Source of the DNA: an uncultured Clostridia bacterium
GTDB lineage: Bacteria > Bacillota > Clostridia > Oscillospirales > Acutalibacteraceae
Assembly: GCA_937892115.1 (NCBI GenBank)
Contig: CALAUI010000020.1
Coordinates: forward strand, 275,754-339,753
Direction: 5' to 3'
Length of the DNA stretch: 64,000 bases
The position numbers and the translations under genes were made by a program. Numbering within the stretch: the stretch's first letter is position 1; each line of letters begins with the position of its first letter. The notes beneath the pieces are model-generated. The model ran no database searches. It was not told where the DNA came from and saw nothing but the letters and a program-made list of their open reading frames with translations. Shown one piece after another: positions 50,326 through 59,362 of the stretch.

Positions 50326-53223
50326 TCAACAAAATATCCCTGCCAACAGCACCCACTGAACGGTCTTGGCTTCCGGTTGATTTTGGAGTGCATTGTCGAT
50401 TTCTCTGAGCACGGCATGGCGGATGCTTTCGGATTTGCAGAGCTTGGATATTTTTCGGATTCCGTTTTGCAGTTCGGCAGAAACAGCACCTATCTGAACA
50501 GATGTATCAACGGCATTTTTTCTGCCTTTCTTCCTGCCGTTCTGATTCATTGCCGATATTGCTCTGTTGTAGTTGTCGGCTGTCTTTTCGGCAATATCAA
50601 TTATCTTCTCTGTCACCTCCGGCTTTGCGGAAATGCTGTCATAATCAAGATTGAACGCCTCTGCAAACGACAATCCCTTGGCGTATTTTCCCGGTCTGTC
50701 ATTGAAAGATTCTTTGTATAGATATGCCATAGGCGATGCCGCAACATCCTTGAAATAATCTTTTTCGTTCTTGTTTGGTTCGTTGATATTTATGGATTTC
50801 CAAAACTCAGGCTCAAGAAAATATCTGCCGTAAACCTTTATGTATTTCTCCCTCAGTTCTTTAAGCGTCTTTTCAACATCAACGGCATATATGCGTTTTG
50901 CTTTATCAATTTCCGTATTTGAAAGAACGGCAAGAATGCAGATATCTTTATAAAGTTCATCGGCGTTTATCGGAATATGAATCTGATAAACATTCTTCAT
51001 CGTCCAGTAAATCGTGTTGAGCTTCTGTGAAAGATTGACAACTTCGCCGATTAGATTTTCTGAAATTACTCTGTCTATATCTGCAAGCGAAAGATTTTCC
51101 GCAGGTGCAAACTCAAGGCTGTTGAACGGCACCGGAAACTTGCCGTAGTCTCTTTCAGCCGCCTTCGTCAGGACATTATCATCCGTAATGAGCATTACAT
51201 CGGAATCATAATCGCAGCCGTTCAGCTTCTGCTGAATATTGCTGCCGAGGGCATTCACACAGACAATGTTTTCTGTCAGATTGAAATACCTGGAATAAGA
51301 ATCTTTCAGGCTTACGGCAACAAGCACATTTCCCATAGTTATATGCGGGCTTCTTGCACAGATAATCCGTTGACCATCTTTGAAAAACGGCGAATAGATT
51401 TTCGAGGGCTCATCACCTTCAATCAACAGATACTTTGTCGGATTATATCTCTTGTCGGTTGCATATATCAACAAATCAGATCCGTTGCCGAAAAGCACGG
51501 CGTTTGTGCCGACGGGGAATAATCTGCCCTTTCTGACGGCAGAATTGATTTCTTTGATAATATCCGTTCTGAAGCCCACATACATCTTGGTTTTCGCAAA
51601 ATCCGGGCGTTTTTCAAGTATATTCGAAACAAGATCCTTTTTGAAATTCAGAGCATTGATTCCGGTTTCGTCTTCGTTTTCATCATCGCCGGAAGCCGAT
51701 GAAAACTCGTCAAGATAATGCTTCATCCATTTGGAATCGGAACGGATTTTATTCTTGTAATCAACGACCGGAGCAAGCAGTTCCTTTGCTTCTTCCTCAT
51801 TGAAGCCGATGGTATTTATGAGCTGGTAGCTTGTTCTTACTCTTTTACCGCCCATATATTTTGTCGACTTTTCGCTTTTGACAATTCCGAAAACATTGCC
51901 GCCGTCATTGCAGATATGGTCGATCCAGTATCTTATTTTATCCTCAAATTCTCCGTCAAACATTTTCAGGAATTTCAGGCTTGATTCGGTTACTATCATT
52001 TTTACATCATCAATATTTCCAGCAAGCGTAAAGCCGTTCAGCTGTGAAATATCCGTAATTTTTACATCTTTGAACCATTCCTGTAAATTTGTATTGAAAG
52101 CACAGGATTTGAAATATCTGTTTCGCAGAAGCATCATGCCTTTGCCGCCTCTGCCTGCTCTTTCAAAAACAGATTTATCAAGCAGAGCTTCGCCGTCCCA
52201 GATAATATTTTCTACGGTTACTTCGGTATATTCCGCTTTTGCATTTCCGTTTTCGTCAGAGGTCACATTATATACTTTTTCAGGAAAGCTGCACACAACA
52301 TCCTTAACGAACAAAATACTGCGAAGGTCAATTTCAACCTTATCTTCAATACTGCTCAATGTTAGTGCCGTATATGCTTCGTGCGAAACGGGATTTGCGG
52401 CAGCTGTCAATCCGTACTTTTTTAGTTCGGATGCCATCTGTGTTTTACCCGGCTCAAAGTCACTCCACTTCATCATCTTCTTATACAATTCTTTTCTGAT
52501 GAAATAGCATTTACCCTGTCGGCTCATTCCTGCCGAGCGTTTATATCTGACATATTTTATCTGTTTTCTGTTGCCTTTACTGAGAGAAAAACCGTTTTTA
52601 TACAGTTCTTCTCTCAGTTCTTTTGTACCCTTTATCTTTTTGAACGGCTTTATAACCGTATATTGATTATCGGCGTTAATTCCGAAATACTTCGACCCGG
52701 CAAGAGCATTATCCAATTTGCTGTTTTCAGTATCAGCACCCGTAATAACGGCAATAACAGAACCGTCGGCTATACAGATATTATCTTCAATCTGAAATCT
52801 GTCACCGGCTGAATTTACGATATATCCGTTATCGTATTTGTATCCGTTTCTGATGTAGAGAGTGCCGCTGCCGTTATATCCTTCAATTCTGCCGAAAGCA
52901 TTGTACTCTTTGCATGCAATATCAAAAGTAACGCATACTATGGCATCGGTATAATTTTGTCCGCCCGCTTCGGAAGAAAACTTCTTTACCTCAAAGGCAT
53001 TCATATATGTTTCTTCAAGGAAACAGGTTTCGTAACAGTATTTGAGTTGACCGTTAAATACGGCTGTATTGGGCTGATATTTTTCGTTACCTTTTACAGT
53101 GTCTTTCACTTTTCTGAACAGAGAAATTCCGCTGTTCAGGCCGTTGAATTTATATATGATTGAAGCATCAAGCATCGGAATACGGTAGGTATGTTCTTTC
53201 GCATATTCTTTTGCGTTTGTCAT
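50326..53223 (-). CDS. YonO/QDE-1-like double-psi beta-barrel polymerase
   Basis: 965 residues. The catalytic loop is QQKLNGCDYDSDVMLI with D671, D673 and D675, matching the DxDGD metal site of cellular RNA polymerase beta' and of the RNAi-type polymerase/YonO family, with Gly changed to Ser. It is preceded by ICARSPHITMGNVLVAV and FNLTENIVCVNALGSN, as expected before the motif in that family. N-terminal part (1-350) unassigned; RYKRSAGMSRQGKCYFIRKE is a basic stretch. YonO of phage SPbeta is a single-chain DNA-dependent RNA polymerase. This protein may transcribe the element, prime replication, or act in RNA-based control. RBS GTGAGGCGATATT. Confidence 0.7.
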   Translation of the reverse strand: MTNAKEYAKEHTYRIPMLDASIIYKFNGLNSGISLFRKVKDTVKGNEKYQPNTAVFNGQLKYCYETCFLEETYMNAFEVKKFSSEAGGQNYTDAIVCVTFDIACKEYNAFGRIEGYNGSGTLYIRNGYKYDNGYIVNSAGDRFQIEDNICIADGSVIAVITGADTENSKLDNALAGSKYFGINADNQYTVIKPFKKIKGTKELREELYKNGFSLSKGNRKQIKYVRYKRSAGMSRQGKCYFIRKELYKKMMKWSDFEPGKTQMASELKKYGLTAAANPVSHEAYTALTLSSIEDKVEIDLRSILFVKDVVCSFPEKVYNVTSDENGNAKAEYTEVTVENIIWDGEALLDKSVFERAGRGGKGMMLLRNRYFKSCAFNTNLQEWFKDVKITDISQLNGFTLAGNIDDVKMIVTESSLKFLKMFDGEFEDKIRYWIDHICNDGGNVFGIVKSEKSTKYMGGKRVRTSYQLINTIGFNEEEAKELLAPVVDYKNKIRSDSKWMKHYLDEFSSASGDDENEDETGINALNFKKDLVSNILEKRPDFAKTKMYVGFRTDIIKEINSAVRKGRLFPVGTNAVLFGNGSDLLIYATDKRYNPTKYLLIEGDEPSKIYSPFFKDGQRIICARSPHITMGNVLVAVSLKDSYSRYFNLTENIVCVNALGSNIQQKLNGCDYDSDVMLITDDNVLTKAAERDYGKFPVPFNSLEFAPAENLSLADIDRVISENLIGEVVNLSQKLNTIYWTMKNVYQIHIPINADELYKDICILAVLSNTEIDKAKRIYAVDVEKTLKELREKYIKVYGRYFLEPEFWKSININEPNKNEKDYFKDVAASPMAYLYKESFNDRPGKYAKGLSFAEAFNLDYDSISAKPEVTEKIIDIAEKTADNYNRAISAMNQNGRKKGRKNAVDTSVQIGAVSAELQNGIRKISKLCKSESIRHAVLREIDNALQNQPEAKTVQWVLLAGIFC

Positions 53224-53313
53224 AATATCGCCTCACTTTGTTGCAATTATCCATTTTATCTTCTTCATTATACCACAAAATAGTGTCCAATAAGACTCCC
53301 TCTGAATGCAAAA

Positions 53314-53343
53314 ACTCCCCAACCGATTTCTCGGATGGGGAGT
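53314..53343 (-). terminator. Element-borne terminator now serving ppdK
   Basis: ACTCCCC..CCGA/TCGG..GGGGAGT stem followed by TTTTTGC on the minus strand, about 155 bases after the ppdK stop. It replaces the native terminator displaced to 19630. Confidence 0.75.
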
Positions 53344-53496
53344 CGCACTAATCAGATAAATATTCCGATGTTAATATTTTGCCACATTGAAAGCTTGAAA
53401 TGATCAACAGTCGAATCGGTTTTGATATAATCAAGAGCATAATCCGAACCAATCACCATATCGGCAATCTTTATGGCTTTTTTCGGAAGATTTCCC

Positions 53497-53523
53497 TTAG
53501 TCCTTAATAGCTGCCTGTGCTGC
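53497..53523 (-). other. Attachment site att-3 (right end, ppdK 3' end)
   Basis: The last codons and TAA of ppdK. 53497-53518 equals att-1 and 53506-53523 equals att-2. Integration leaves the ppdK reading frame and its stop intact. Confidence 0.8.
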
Positions 53524-56130
53524 TGCAAGGCGAGCGATGGGAACTCTGAAGGGTGAGCAGGAAACATAGTCAAGACCGATCTTGTGGCAGAATTCAACGG
53601 ATGTGGGATCGCCGCCGTGCTCGCCGCAGATACCGCAATGAAGCTTGGGATTAACGGGCTTGCCGAGCTTGATTGACATTTCCATAAGCTTGCCTACGCC
53701 GTTCTGGTCAAGACGAGCAAAGGGATCGCTCTCGAAAATCTTGGTGTCATAGTAAGCGCTGAGGAACTTACCTGCGTCATCACGGCTGAAGCCGAATGTC
53801 ATCTGAGTAAGGTCGTTTGTACCGAAGCAGAAGAAGTCAGCTTCTGTTGCGATTTCGTCAGCTGTAAGAGCAGCTCTGGGAATCTCAATCATGGTACCTA
53901 CTTCGTATTCAAGGTCAGCACCTGCTGCTGCGATTTCAGCGTCAGCGGTAGCAACTACTACGTTCTTAACGAACTTGAGCTCCTTGATTTCGCAAACAAG
54001 GGGAATCATGATTTCGGGCTTAACAGTCCAGTCGGGATGTGCCTTCTTAACGTTGATAGCTGCACGGATAACTGCCTTTGTCTGCATTGCTGCGATTTCG
54101 GGATATGTAACTGCAAGACGGCATCCTCTGTGACCCATCATGGGGTTGAACTCATGGAGGGAAGCGATGAGAGTCTTGATTGATTCAACGGACTTGCCCT
54201 GTGCGTCAGCGAGTGCCTTGATGTCAGCTTCTTCTGTGGGAACGAACTCATGAAGAGGAGGATCAAGGAATCTGATGGTAACGGGACAACCTTCAAGTGC
54301 TTCGTAAAGAGCTTCGAAGTCGCCCTGCTGATAGGGAAGAATCTTGTTGAGAGCTGCTTCTCTTTCTTCAACTGTGTCAGCGCAGATCATTTCACGGAAT
54401 GCTGCGATTCTGTCAGCTTCAAAGAACATGTGCTCTGTACGGCAAAGGCCGATACCTTCTGCACCGAGCTCACGGGCTTTCTTAGCGTCTCTGGGAGTGT
54501 CGGCGTTTGTACGAACCTTAAGCTTTCTGTACTTGTCAGCCCAAGCCATGATTCTGCCGAATTCACCTGCGATGGAAGCATCAACTGTGGGGATGATGCC
54601 GTCATAGATGTTACCGGTTGAACCGTCGATGGAGATGAAGTCGCCTTCGTTGAAGGTCTTGCCTGCAAGTGTGAACTTCTTATTTTCTTCGTCCATTGCG
54701 ATGTCACCGCAGCCGGATACGCAGCATGTACCCATACCGCGGGCAACAACTGCTGCATGAGAGGTCATACCGCCGCGAACGGTGAGGATGCCCTGTGATG
54801 CCTTCATACCGGTGATATCTTCGGGAGAGGTTTCAAGACGAACAAGAACAACCTTTTCGCCTCTTGCATTCCAAGCTTCTGCGTCTTCAGCTGTGAATAC
54901 AACCTTACCGCAGGCAGCACCGGGAGAAGCGCCGAGGCCCTTGCCCATAGGAGTAGCTGCTTTAAGAGCTTTTGCGTCGAACTGGGGATGAAGAAGAGTG
55001 TCGAGGTTTCTGGGATCAATCATAGCTACGGCTTTCTTTTCGTCGATCATGCCTTCGTCAACGAGGTCACAAGCGATCTTGAGAGCTGCCTGAGCTGTTC
55101 TCTTACCGTTACGGCACTGGAGCATGTAGAGCTTGCCGTTTTCAACGGTGAATTCCATATCCTGCATATCTCTGTAATGGTCTTCAAGAAGAGCGCATAC
55201 CTTTACGAACTGAGCGTATGCTTCGGGGAAGAGCTTTTCCATCTCAGCGATGGGCATGGGAGTACGAACGCCTGCAACAACGTCCTCGCCCTGAGCGTTT
55301 GTAAGGAACTCACCCATGAGCTTCTTTTCGCCTGTAGCGGGATCTCTTGTGAATGCAACGCCTGTACCGGAATTGTCGTTAAGGTTACCGAATACCATGG
55401 GCATTACGTTAACTGCGGTACCCCATGAATAGGGAATATCGTTGTCACGACGGTAAACGTTTGCTCTGGGGTTATCCCATGATTTGAACACTGCTTCGAT
55501 AGCGAGCTTAAGCTGTTCAACGGGGTCTGAGGGGAAGTCCTGACCGAGCTGATTCTTATATTCTGCCTTGAACTGACCTGCAAGTTCCTTGAGGTCTGCA
55601 GCGGTAAGTTCAACGTCAAACTTAACGCCTTTCTTGGCCTTCATTTCGTCGATGAGCTGCTCAAAATACTTCTTGCCGACTTCCATAACTACGTCGGAGA
55701 ACATCTGGATAAATCTTCTGTATGAGTCGTATACGAATCTCTCAAACTTGGGATCGGGGTTGCCTGCGATCATAGCGGCAACAACGTCGTCATTAAGACC
55801 GAGGTTGAGGATGGTGTCCATCATACCGGGCATGGAAGCACGAGCGCCTGAACGAACGGAAACAAGAAGAGGATTCTTGAGATCGCCGAACTTTTTGCCG
55901 TTTGCTTCTTCCATAAGCTTAACGTATGACATAGCTTCAGCCATGATTTCATCGTTAATCTTTCTGCCGTCTTCGTAATACTGAGTACAAGCTTCTGTGG
56001 AAATTGTGAAGCCGAAGGGAACGGGGAGACCGATGTTTGTCATCTCAGCGAGGTTTGCGCCTTTACCGCCGAGGAGCTCTCTCATGGTAGCGTTACCTTC
56101 TTTGAATGAGTAACAATACTTGTGTGCCAT
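53497..56130 (-). CDS. ppdK: Pyruvate, phosphate dikinase
   Basis: 877 residues, full length for the family. N-terminal ATP-grasp: KYCYSFKEGNATMRELLGGK, GANLAEM and SVRSGARASMPGMMDTILNL. Central phosphohistidine domain: LTVRGGMTSHAAVVARGMGT with the His. C-terminal PEP/pyruvate TIM barrel: IGLCRTEHMFFE, FGTNDLTQM, KLHCGICGEHGGDP. It interconverts pyruvate, ATP and Pi with PEP, AMP and PPi; common in anaerobic Clostridia glycolysis and gluconeogenesis. Strong RBS GGAGGTAGATATCCA. Its 3' end is the integration site of the mobile element. Confidence 0.97.
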   Translation of the reverse strand: MAHKYCYSFKEGNATMRELLGGKGANLAEMTNIGLPVPFGFTISTEACTQYYEDGRKINDEIMAEAMSYVKLMEEANGKKFGDLKNPLLVSVRSGARASMPGMMDTILNLGLNDDVVAAMIAGNPDPKFERFVYDSYRRFIQMFSDVVMEVGKKYFEQLIDEMKAKKGVKFDVELTAADLKELAGQFKAEYKNQLGQDFPSDPVEQLKLAIEAVFKSWDNPRANVYRRDNDIPYSWGTAVNVMPMVFGNLNDNSGTGVAFTRDPATGEKKLMGEFLTNAQGEDVVAGVRTPMPIAEMEKLFPEAYAQFVKVCALLEDHYRDMQDMEFTVENGKLYMLQCRNGKRTAQAALKIACDLVDEGMIDEKKAVAMIDPRNLDTLLHPQFDAKALKAATPMGKGLGASPGAACGKVVFTAEDAEAWNARGEKVVLVRLETSPEDITGMKASQGILTVRGGMTSHAAVVARGMGTCCVSGCGDIAMDEENKKFTLAGKTFNEGDFISIDGSTGNIYDGIIPTVDASIAGEFGRIMAWADKYRKLKVRTNADTPRDAKKARELGAEGIGLCRTEHMFFEADRIAAFREMICADTVEEREAALNKILPYQQGDFEALYEALEGCPVTIRFLDPPLHEFVPTEEADIKALADAQGKSVESIKTLIASLHEFNPMMGHRGCRLAVTYPEIAAMQTKAVIRAAINVKKAHPDWTVKPEIMIPLVCEIKELKFVKNVVVATADAEIAAAGADLEYEVGTMIEIPRAALTADEIATEADFFCFGTNDLTQMTFGFSRDDAGKFLSAYYDTKIFESDPFARLDQNGVGKLMEMSIKLGKPVNPKLHCGICGEHGGDPTSVEFCHKIGLDYVSCSPFRVPIARLAAAQAAIKD

Positions 56131-56179
56131 TGGATATCTACCTCCAAAAATTATAGTTTTTTAGTTTTGACCAAAAGTC

Positions 56180-56208
56180 ATTATAACAGAATAATATATC
56201 CTTGTCTA
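56180..56208 (-). promoter_or_regulatory. Promoter of ppdK
   Basis: On the minus strand TAGACA, 17-bp spacer, TATAAT, about 50 bases before the ATG. Confidence 0.75.
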
Positions 56209-56386
56209 TATAAATATTAAGAAAAGCGAAATTTATTTGATTGGCTTTTTTGTCTACAATAAACAAACGGGAGGGGGAGAAAACCGTCGGAAATGCGGAG
56301 AAGGGAATATTACATCAGAGAACGGTATATTGTTAATTCGGCATTTTGCTGAATTTCAATGTGGGCTTTTTGTGTATAGTTTCCTA

Positions 56387-56415
56387 TTGAATCAACGATT
56401 CCTTTATGATAAAAT
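56387..56415 (+). promoter_or_regulatory. Promoter of the zinc-ribbon membrane protein gene
   Basis: TTGAAT (56387-56392), 17-bp spacer, TAAAAT (56410-56415), within the 300-base gap upstream of the gene; the rest of the gap shows no feature except the ppdK promoter. Confidence 0.65.
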
Positions 56416-56453
56416 AAATTGTCAATTTATACTCTATGATGGGAGAAAATGCT

Positions 56454-57383
56454 ATGGCAAACTGTCCTGCATGCGGTAAGCATCTTAAATTAACGGATTA
56501 TAAACCCAACTGCCCTCACTGTGGCGTGAATATACCCTACTATAATATCGAGGAGCGTCTCCAGGAAGAGGCGGATGTTGCCGAGGTTGAGCACGTAAAG
56601 GTACAAAAGAAGATTGACAGACTCAAGGCATCTTTTGTCGGCTCCCCCCTTACGATAATCAGAATTTTCCTTTCTCTCCTTCCTATCGGAGCTCTTATGC
56701 TTCCCCTTTGCTCAATATCCTTCAGCGGTCCCCTCATTGAGCAGAGAACAACCGACGTAAATGCGATAACCCTTTACAATTACGTCTCCAAGCTCAACTT
56801 TGACAATCTCTTTACGATGATTGATACAAAGCTTGTCGGCGCGGGCTTCACGGCTCTTCTCGTTGCCGTTGCCACTATCCTTCTTTCCGCTGTCATGGTG
56901 CTTGTCAGCTTCCTTGCTCTCACCTGTGCCAACGGTCCCAAGGGTAAAATCAGAAACATTATCAATAACTGCATAGCAATCGTTTTTGCAGTTGTTGCTC
57001 CCATTGCGTTTACAAAATTCGCTTCATCAGTCAACGCCGCATTCCCTCAGTTCTTCAGCGGCAAAATCGGCGTAGGCATTTTCGTTTATATTGCGACCCT
57101 CGTTATTCTCCTTGTCCTTAACATCATCATCGCAAAGAAGAATGAGCCCGTTAAGTACAAGCAGTGCTACATCGGCGGAATTCCCGCAGAGGAATATGAA
57201 GAAATGATTGCAAACGGCGTTTCCATGGAAGAAATCCACAAGAAGATGGATGCTATCCTTGCCGAAAAGGATGCGGAAAGAACTGCCGAGGAAGAAAGAA
57301 AAGCGGCAGAAAGAAAAGCAAAGGAAGAGGAAGAGCTTGCACGTAAGGCAGGCGTTGAATCCGAAAATTCCGACAAAGAATAA
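56454..57383 (+). CDS. Zinc-ribbon membrane protein
   Basis: 309 residues from the ATG at 56454 (GGGAGAAAATGCT upstream). A zinc ribbon ANCPACGKHLK...NCPHCGVNI at the N-terminus precedes four hydrophobic helices (about 65-95, 130-160, 170-195, 205-230) and a long charged Glu/Lys/Ala helix at the C-terminus (EERKAAERKAKEEEELARKA). No enzyme family recognised. Probably a Firmicutes membrane protein of unknown role. Confidence 0.75.
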   Translation: MANCPACGKHLKLTDYKPNCPHCGVNIPYYNIEERLQEEADVAEVEHVKVQKKIDRLKASFVGSPLTIIRIFLSLLPIGALMLPLCSISFSGPLIEQRTTDVNAITLYNYVSKLNFDNLFTMIDTKLVGAGFTALLVAVATILLSAVMVLVSFLALTCANGPKGKIRNIINNCIAIVFAVVAPIAFTKFASSVNAAFPQFFSGKIGVGIFVYIATLVILLVLNIIIAKKNEPVKYKQCYIGGIPAEEYEEMIANGVSMEEIHKKMDAILAEKDAERTAEEERKAAERKAKEEEELARKAGVESENSDKE

Positions 57384-57395
57384 CCGGTAAATCAG

Positions 57396-57424
57396 AAGCA
57401 CCTCCCGATGGGAGGTGCTTTTCG
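57396..57424. terminator. Bidirectional terminator
   Basis: AAGCACCTCCC/GGGAGGTGCTT, 11-bp stem with GAT loop, followed by TTCG; lies between convergent genes. Confidence 0.85.
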
Positions 57425-57430
57425 TTTTTA

Positions 57431-57820
57431 TTATGTGGGGGGCTCAAACCGGACTACCCAGTAGGTACCGTTGATAAGAGAGGTGCTGACGACCTTTACC
57501 GTCATCTTCTGCCCGACTTCAACAATCGGCTTTGCATCGCTGATGAAATTCAGATGCTCTCCCGCTTTGTAGATATTGTCGTTTTCGGTTTCGGAATACT
57601 TGTAATCCTTGAGGACGAAATCAACTATCGCTCCGTCAACGTCAGTGCCCTCATCAAGCGCTTTTTCAAATTCCTCCGCCGAGGAGTAATGAATATATTT
57701 TTCCGTTACGCCGACGGTCGTCGGATCTTTGGTGGTCAGCAGTATCGTTCTGCCTTTCAGACAGGAAGTAAGCGTAAACATGAGCATAAAAATAAGAGCA
57801 AGTGAAATCAGCTTTTTCAT
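57431..57820 (-). CDS. Small lipoprotein
   Basis: 129 residues from the ATG at 57820 (AGAGGTGATGAAT upstream). Signal peptide with lipobox (LALIFMLMFTLTSC, lipid on Cys). A compact domain of about 105 residues follows (YIHYSSAEEFEKALDEGTDV, VDFVLKDYKYSE, GEHLNFIS, YWVVRFEPPT), consistent with an OB-like beta fold. Function unknown. Confidence 0.75.
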   Translation of the reverse strand: MKKLISLALIFMLMFTLTSCLKGRTILLTTKDPTTVGVTEKYIHYSSAEEFEKALDEGTDVDGAIVDFVLKDYKYSETENDNIYKAGEHLNFISDAKPIVEVGQKMTVKVVSTSLINGTYWVVRFEPPT

Positions 57821-57877
57821 ATTCATCACCTCTATGCTCCGATAATACTACATTTTTGAAAAAAGGTCAATTTATTG

Positions 57878-57906
57878 TTGACATACCGTTTCAAATTTCT
57901 TAGAAT
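57878..57906 (+). promoter_or_regulatory. Promoter of the MATE-DMT operon
   Basis: TTGACA (57878-57883), 17-bp spacer, TAGAAT (57901-57906), which argues that translation starts at the TTG at 57938 rather than further upstream. Confidence 0.75.
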
Positions 57907-57937
57907 ATCGCTGAATCTGATTTTTGGGGATAATAAG

Positions 57938-59362
57938 TTGACTAAAGAAAAATTTGCCTGGAAGGAATTTATCGGCAGGATTATGGTCATCGCCATTCCC
58001 GTGGCGTTACAGAATCTGCTGACTACTACGGGCTCAATGGTTGATACGATGATGATAGCGGCTCTGGGTGAAAATTCCGTTGCCGCCGTGGGACTTTGCG
58101 CCCAGTACGCCACTCTCATATTTTCCTGCTACTGGGGATTTGTGGGAGGCGGTATGCTTTTCTTTTCCCAATATTGGGGAGCAGGGGATGAGAAGGGAAT
58201 CTGCCGTACCTACGGCACTACCCTCACCTTTATGATGGCTGTTGCGGCAATCGTAACGACGCTTGCGGCGTTCAGACCCGATTTCATAATGCGTGTTTAT
58301 ACGGATAAGCCCGCAATACAGGAAATCGGCGTTGAATACCTGAAGGCTGTTTTCCCTGCCTATCCGTTTCAGATTTTTTCAATGGCAATGAGTGCCATGC
58401 TCCGTACCACCGACAGAGTAAAAATTCCTCTTATCGGCTCAATCGTGTCGGTATTTTCCAATATTCTGCTCAACTGGCTTCTCATCGGCGGCAATCTCGG
58501 ATTTCCCGCTCTGGGAGTGAAAGGTGCCGCTGTTGCCACCGCAAGTGCCGCGGTAATAAATTCGCTTACCATTATAGTGATTTGCATTATCAAAAAATAT
58601 CCGTTTCTTTTCAGATTCCGTGAGCATTTTGACTGGAGCGGTACGTGGGTCAAAGAATATCTTAAAAAGAGCTTTCCCATTATCTGCAATGAGCTTTTTA
58701 TAGGTATCGGCTTCATGGTCATCAATATGGTGCTGGGCAGACAGCCCGAGGAAGCAATAGCCGCCCTTGCGGTATTCAGAACTCTTGAAGGACTTGTAAT
58801 CGCATTCTTTTCCGGCTTCTCAAACGCTGCCTCAATCCTTGTGGGAAACTGTGTCGGCTCGGGAGAAATCAGAACTGCCTACGAGAGAGCGAAACGCCTT
58901 GTTTTCCTTTGCGGCTCCGTAATTGCAGTCGTTTGCATCGGCGTTTTCGTTCTTCATTCACCCATACTCAGAATTATGCATCTTTCCGGCGAATCCTTCA
59001 GAATATGCACTCAGATGATAGGTGTTTACTCCGTAGCCGCCGTAATCAGAATGTGCAACTGGACACAAAACGATACCTACCGCAGTGCAGGCGATACAAA
59101 ATTCGGCACAATACTTGAAATCGCTTTTCAGTACGGTATGGTGCTGCCGTGTATAATCCTTGCCGGTCAGGTGTTTCATCTGCCTACGGTAATAGTATTT
59201 GCCGCGGCGTATATTGACGAGCCCATCAGACTGGTGCTTATGCAGATTCACATGTATTCCGGCAAATGGATACGCCCCGTTACCCCCGAAGGCCGGCAGG
59301 CGCTGCCCGGATTTATGGAAGAAAAAAGAAAACAAAAAGTGAAAGAAGAAACCAATGAATAA
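57938..59362 (+). CDS. MATE-family efflux transporter
   Basis: 474 residues from the TTG at 57938 (GGGGA 7 bases upstream); the longer frame overlaps the promoter. Twelve membrane helices in two MatE halves. First half: VIAIPVALQNLLTTTGSMVD and GFVGGGMLFFSQYWGAGDE. Second half: KSFPIICNELFIGIGFMVIN and GFSNAASILVGNCVGSGE. MATE proteins export organic cations or drugs by Na+ or H+ antiport. Overlaps the following transporter gene by 8 bases. Confidence 0.9.
   Translation: MTKEKFAWKEFIGRIMVIAIPVALQNLLTTTGSMVDTMMIAALGENSVAAVGLCAQYATLIFSCYWGFVGGGMLFFSQYWGAGDEKGICRTYGTTLTFMMAVAAIVTTLAAFRPDFIMRVYTDKPAIQEIGVEYLKAVFPAYPFQIFSMAMSAMLRTTDRVKIPLIGSIVSVFSNILLNWLLIGGNLGFPALGVKGAAVATASAAVINSLTIIVICIIKKYPFLFRFREHFDWSGTWVKEYLKKSFPIICNELFIGIGFMVINMVLGRQPEEAIAALAVFRTLEGLVIAFFSGFSNAASILVGNCVGSGEIRTAYERAKRLVFLCGSVIAVVCIGVFVLHSPILRIMHLSGESFRICTQMIGVYSVAAVIRMCNWTQNDTYRSAGDTKFGTILEIAFQYGMVLPCIILAGQVFHLPTVIVFAAAYIDEPIRLVLMQIHMYSGKWIRPVTPEGRQALPGFMEEKRKQKVKEETNE

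Larger units (their letters stand above)
19703..53518. mobile_element. Composite integrative mobilizable element in the 3' end of ppdK
   Basis: About 33.8 kb bounded by 22-bp direct repeats that duplicate the end of ppdK. It encodes a large serine recombinase next to an internal third att copy (22517), ParB, MobV relaxase, Fic module, ParR/ParM, defence-like cargo, an XRE regulator and a DxDxD polymerase. Genes are AT-richer than the chromosome on both sides. No VirB4, VirD4/TraG or secretion-channel genes were seen, so transfer would need a helper. The internal att divides it into a 2.8-kb unit (19703-22529) without its own recombinase and a 31-kb unit (22517-53523), an accretion structure. 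Confidence 0.8.

Noticed and set aside
19703..53518. Self-transmissible integrative conjugative element
   Set aside because: No coupling protein, VirB4-type ATPase or channel proteins were found; only a MobV relaxase, so at most mobilizable.
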